22,409 bases of DNA from Ruminococcus sp. (GTDB lineage: Bacteria > Bacillota > Clostridia > Oscillospirales > Ruminococcaceae), in contig JAILFF010000082.1 of the NCBI GenBank assembly GCA_024697705.1, positions 1 through 22,409 on the forward strand, in the 5' to 3' direction. Both the position numbers and the translations under genes were made by a program. The notes below the pieces were generated by a model. That model was given only the letters and a program-made list of their open reading frames with translations. It was not told the origin of the DNA and did no database searches. Numbering within the stretch: the first letter of the stretch is position 1; each line of letters begins with the position of its first letter. Below, one piece after another: positions 19,798 to 22,409 of the stretch.

Positions 19798-22409
19798 ATG
19801 AATATAAACAATTTCACCACGAAATCGCAGGAAGCGTTCAACAGCGCACAGAATATCGCCGCCCGCTATTCGCAGCAGGCTATCGACTGTCCGCATCTGT
19901 TATGGGCGCTTGCCTCGCAGGAGGAAGGGCTTATCCCAGAGCTGCTGAACATGATAGGCGTTCAGCCGCAGGCGCTTACACAGGCTGCCGAGGACGAGAT
20001 CGCCAAAATGCCCCGTGTCTCGGGCTCTTCAAAGCCCGACACGCTCTACCTCGCGAACGACCTGAACCGCGCTCTTGCCGAAGCGGAGACCGCCAAGACC
20101 CGTATGCAGGACAGCTACGTTTCGGTAGAGCATCTGCTTCTCGGTATGCTTGAAGCTCCGGGCGCTTCGGACAAGCTGTTCAAGAGCTTTAACATCACAA
20201 AGGAAAAGGTTTTTGAAGCGCTGAAAACCCTTCGCGGCAATCAGAACGTTACCTCGCAGGATCCCGAATCGACATATAACGTGCTGAAAAAGTACGGCAC
20301 CGAGCTTGTTGAAAGAGCGCGTTCGGGCAAGCAGGACCCCGTTATCGGGCGCGACGCGGAGATCAGAAACGTAATCCGCATACTCTCCCGCAAGACCAAG
20401 AACAACCCCGTGCTGATAGGCGAACCGGGCGTCGGCAAGACCGCCGTAGTCGAGGGACTTGCTCAGCGTATCGTCAAGGGCGACGTTCCCGAAAATCTTA
20501 AGGACAGAAAAGTATTCTCGCTCGATATGGGCTCACTTATCGCGGGCGCAAAGTACCGCGGCGAGTTCGAGGAGCGCCTGAAAGCCGTTTTGCAGGAGGT
20601 CAAGAAGAGCGAGGGCAAGATAATCCTCTTCATTGACGAGCTGCACACCATCGTCGGCGCGGGCAAATCCGACGGCGCTATGGACGCGGGCAATCTGCTT
20701 AAGCCTATGCTGGCACGCGGCGAGCTGCACTGCATCGGCGCTACCACTCTTGACGAATACCGCGAGTACATTGAGAAGGACGCGGCGCTCGAAAGACGTT
20801 TTCAGGAGGTGCTCGTTGCCGAGCCCGACGTGGAGGACACTATCTCGATACTCCGCGGCTTGAAGGAGCGCTATGAGGTCTTCCACGGCGTAAAGATCCA
20901 GGACGCGGCGCTTATCGCGGCGGCTACTCTTTCCGACCGTTATATAACAGACAGATTTTTGCCCGACAAGGCGATAGACCTTATAGACGAAGCCTGCGCC
21001 ATGATACGCACCGAAATGGATTCCATGCCGACAGAGCTTGACGAGGTGCGCCGCAAGATAATCCAGCACAAGATCGAAGAGGCGGCTCTCAAAAAGGAGA
21101 CCGACCGCCTTGCGGAGGAACAGCTTGAAGAAGTCCAAAAGGAGCTTGCCGAGCTGCAATCGCAGTTCGACACGATGAAGGCAAAGTGGGACAACGAAAA
21201 GCAGGGCATTTCCGTTATCCAGAAGCTTCGTGAGGACATCGAAGCCTGCAACGCCGAGATGGAAAAGGCGGAGCGCGACAATGACCTCAATAAGCTCGCC
21301 GAGCTGAAATACGGCAGAAGTCCCGAGTTGAAAAAGCAGCTTGAAGAAAAGGAAAAGGAGCTTGAAGAGCGCACGGGCAGCAAGAACCGCCTGCTCCGCG
21401 ACCGCGTTACCGACGAGGAAATTTCCCGCATCGTATCGCGCTGGACGGGCATACCCGTTACAAAGCTTGTCGAGGGCGAGCGCGAAAAGCTGCTTGCTTT
21501 GGGCGACACGCTCCACAAGCGCGTTATCGGGCAGGACGAAGCCGTGCAGAAGGTCACCGAAGCGATATGGCGTTCGAGAGCGGGTATCTCGAATCCGAAT
21601 CAGCCGATAGGCTCGTTCCTGTTCTTGGGACCCACGGGCGTCGGCAAGACCGAGCTTGCAAAGGCGCTGGCGGAAGCGCTCTTCGACGACGAAAAGAGCA
21701 TTATCCGTATAGATATGTCGGAGTATATGGAGAAGTTCAGCGTTTCGAGACTGATCGGAGCGCCTCCCGGATACGTCGGCTACGAGGAGGGCGGTCAGCT
21801 GACCGAAGCGGTGCGCCGCAAGCCCTATTCGGTAGTGCTTTTCGACGAGATAGAAAAGGCTCACCCCGATGTGTTCAATATACTCTTGCAGGTGCTTGAC
21901 GACGGGCGCGTCACCGACTCGCAGGGCAGACTTATCGACTTCAAGAACACGATAATCATTCTGACCTCGAACCTCGGTTCGCAGAGTCTGCTTGACGGCA
22001 TACAGGAGGACGGCACGATAGCGCAGAAGTCGATCGACGAGGTACAGGCTTTGCTGCGGCGCAGCTTCCGCCCCGAGTTCCTGAATCGTCTTGACGAGAC
22101 CGTTTACTACAAGCCGCTGCAAAAGAAGGAGATATCCAAGATCGTAGACCTGATGATCGCGCAGCTTGACAAGCGCCTTGCCGACAAGCGCATTTCGGTA
22201 AAGGTGACGGACGAAGCTATGACAGCCGTTATCGACCGCGGCTTCGATCCCGCATTCGGCGCAAGACCGCTCCGCAGATACATTCAGCAGCATATCGAAA
22301 CGCTTGTTGCGAAGAACATTCTCGCGGGAGCTATCGAGATGAATACCGTGGTGACGGTCGATCTTGACAAGGACGGTCAGTTCGCGATAAAATGCTGCGA
22401 AAAGGTAGA
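19798..22409 (+). CDS. clpB: ATP-dependent chaperone ClpB, C-terminus cut by the window edge
   Basis: ClpB is a hexameric disaggregase that works with DnaK. At least 870 codons run open to the edge with no stop; ClpB proteins are about this long, so only a few residues are missing. Domains: Clp N repeats (1-145), first AAA domain with Walker A GEPGVGKT (about 207-214) and Walker B ILFIDELHT (about 276-284), the coiled-coil middle domain (about 405-530, many Glu, Lys and Leu) that separates ClpB from ClpA and ClpC, second AAA domain with GPTGVGKT (about 611-618) and VVLFDEIEKAH (about 680-690), then sensor 2 GARPLRR (about 821-827). ATG 19798 follows AAAGGAGA. No CIRCE palindrome or CtsR heptad repeat is visible in the 36-bp gap, so heat control, if present, must act from further upstream. 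Confidence 0.97.
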   Translation, partial: MNINNFTTKSQEAFNSAQNIAARYSQQAIDCPHLLWALASQEEGLIPELLNMIGVQPQALTQAAEDEIAKMPRVSGSSKPDTLYLANDLNRALAEAETAKTRMQDSYVSVEHLLLGMLEAPGASDKLFKSFNITKEKVFEALKTLRGNQNVTSQDPESTYNVLKKYGTELVERARSGKQDPVIGRDAEIRNVIRILSRKTKNNPVLIGEPGVGKTAVVEGLAQRIVKGDVPENLKDRKVFSLDMGSLIAGAKYRGEFEERLKAVLQEVKKSEGKIILFIDELHTIVGAGKSDGAMDAGNLLKPMLARGELHCIGATTLDEYREYIEKDAALERRFQEVLVAEPDVEDTISILRGLKERYEVFHGVKIQDAALIAAATLSDRYITDRFLPDKAIDLIDEACAMIRTEMDSMPTELDEVRRKIIQHKIEEAALKKETDRLAEEQLEEVQKELAELQSQFDTMKAKWDNEKQGISVIQKLREDIEACNAEMEKAERDNDLNKLAELKYGRSPELKKQLEEKEKELEERTGSKNRLLRDRVTDEEISRIVSRWTGIPVTKLVEGEREKLLALGDTLHKRVIGQDEAVQKVTEAIWRSRAGISNPNQPIGSFLFLGPTGVGKTELAKALAEALFDDEKSIIRIDMSEYMEKFSVSRLIGAPPGYVGYEEGGQLTEAVRRKPYSVVLFDEIEKAHPDVFNILLQVLDDGRVTDSQGRLIDFKNTIIILTSNLGSQSLLDGIQEDGTIAQKSIDEVQALLRRSFRPEFLNRLDETVYYKPLQKKEISKIVDLMIAQLDKRLADKRISVKVTDEAMTAVIDRGFDPAFGARPLRRYIQQHIETLVAKNILAGAIEMNTVVTVDLDKDGQFAIKCCEKV

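Noticed and set aside
20533..22293. 586-codon minus-strand open frame opposite clpB
   Set aside because: A mirror frame produced by the codon bias of clpB; no start signal and no recognisable protein. Similar mirror frames lie opposite other long genes in the window.
1..22409. CRISPR arrays, transposase genes, tRNA or rRNA genes
   Set aside because: I looked for regularly spaced direct repeats, DDE-type translations and cloverleaf or rRNA-like stretches and saw none; short tRNA genes could be missed without a search tool.

Overview
The window looks like chromosome of a spore-lineage Clostridia bacterium, most likely Oscillospiraceae (Ruminococcus-like). The reasons are an intact spoIIAA-spoIIAB-sigF operon, AAAGGAGG-type ribosome binding sites with frequent GTG and TTG starts, GC-rich genes between AT-rich spacers, and short fold-back repeats in the spacers. 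The organism assignment is inference.

Left part (1-2340): two divergent consensus promoters lie at the left edge. One fires leftward toward a gene that starts just outside the window. The other fires right into a BrnT/BrnA toxin-antitoxin pair whose toxin frame is broken by one missing T and whose start codon sits at the predicted transcription start. A shared stem-loop separates brnA from the convergent sporulation operon spoIIAA-spoIIAB-sigF (minus strand).

Centre (2669-17122): a large plus-strand locus for an unusual ABC uptake system. It begins with a perfect TTGACA-N17-TATAAT promoter, a roughly 180-nt leader, and two overlapping genes for MacB/LolD/FtsE-type ATPases, the second carrying a C-terminal AbrB/SpoVT-like domain. 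After a fold-back repeat come a 1009-residue solute-binding protein with two N-terminal beta-rich modules and no lipobox, then a MalF/MalG-type permease pair. After a second, inverted-repeat-rich spacer come a membrane-anchored NHL-propeller/TPR protein, a Yip1-type membrane protein, a secreted DUF5696-type protein, and a second MalF/MalG-type permease pair, closed by a strong intrinsic terminator. No FtsX-type permease, MalK-type ATPase, glycoside hydrolase of a family I recognise, or transcription regulator lies in the locus. My model is one envelope-associated carbohydrate import or sensing machine, with the ATPases powering the MalFG-type permeases and the extracytoplasmic proteins handling a polymeric ligand. 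The ligand cannot be read from the sequence.

Right part (17123-22409): a repeat-bearing spacer and a bidirectional terminator, then a minus-strand gene distantly like CbiB/CobD (cobalamin aminopropanol ligase family) with altered motifs. Divergent from it, with good promoters on both strands, are a ribbon-helix-helix protein with an unknown C-terminal domain, a GNAT acetyltransferase, and clpB, which runs off the right edge a few residues before its expected end.
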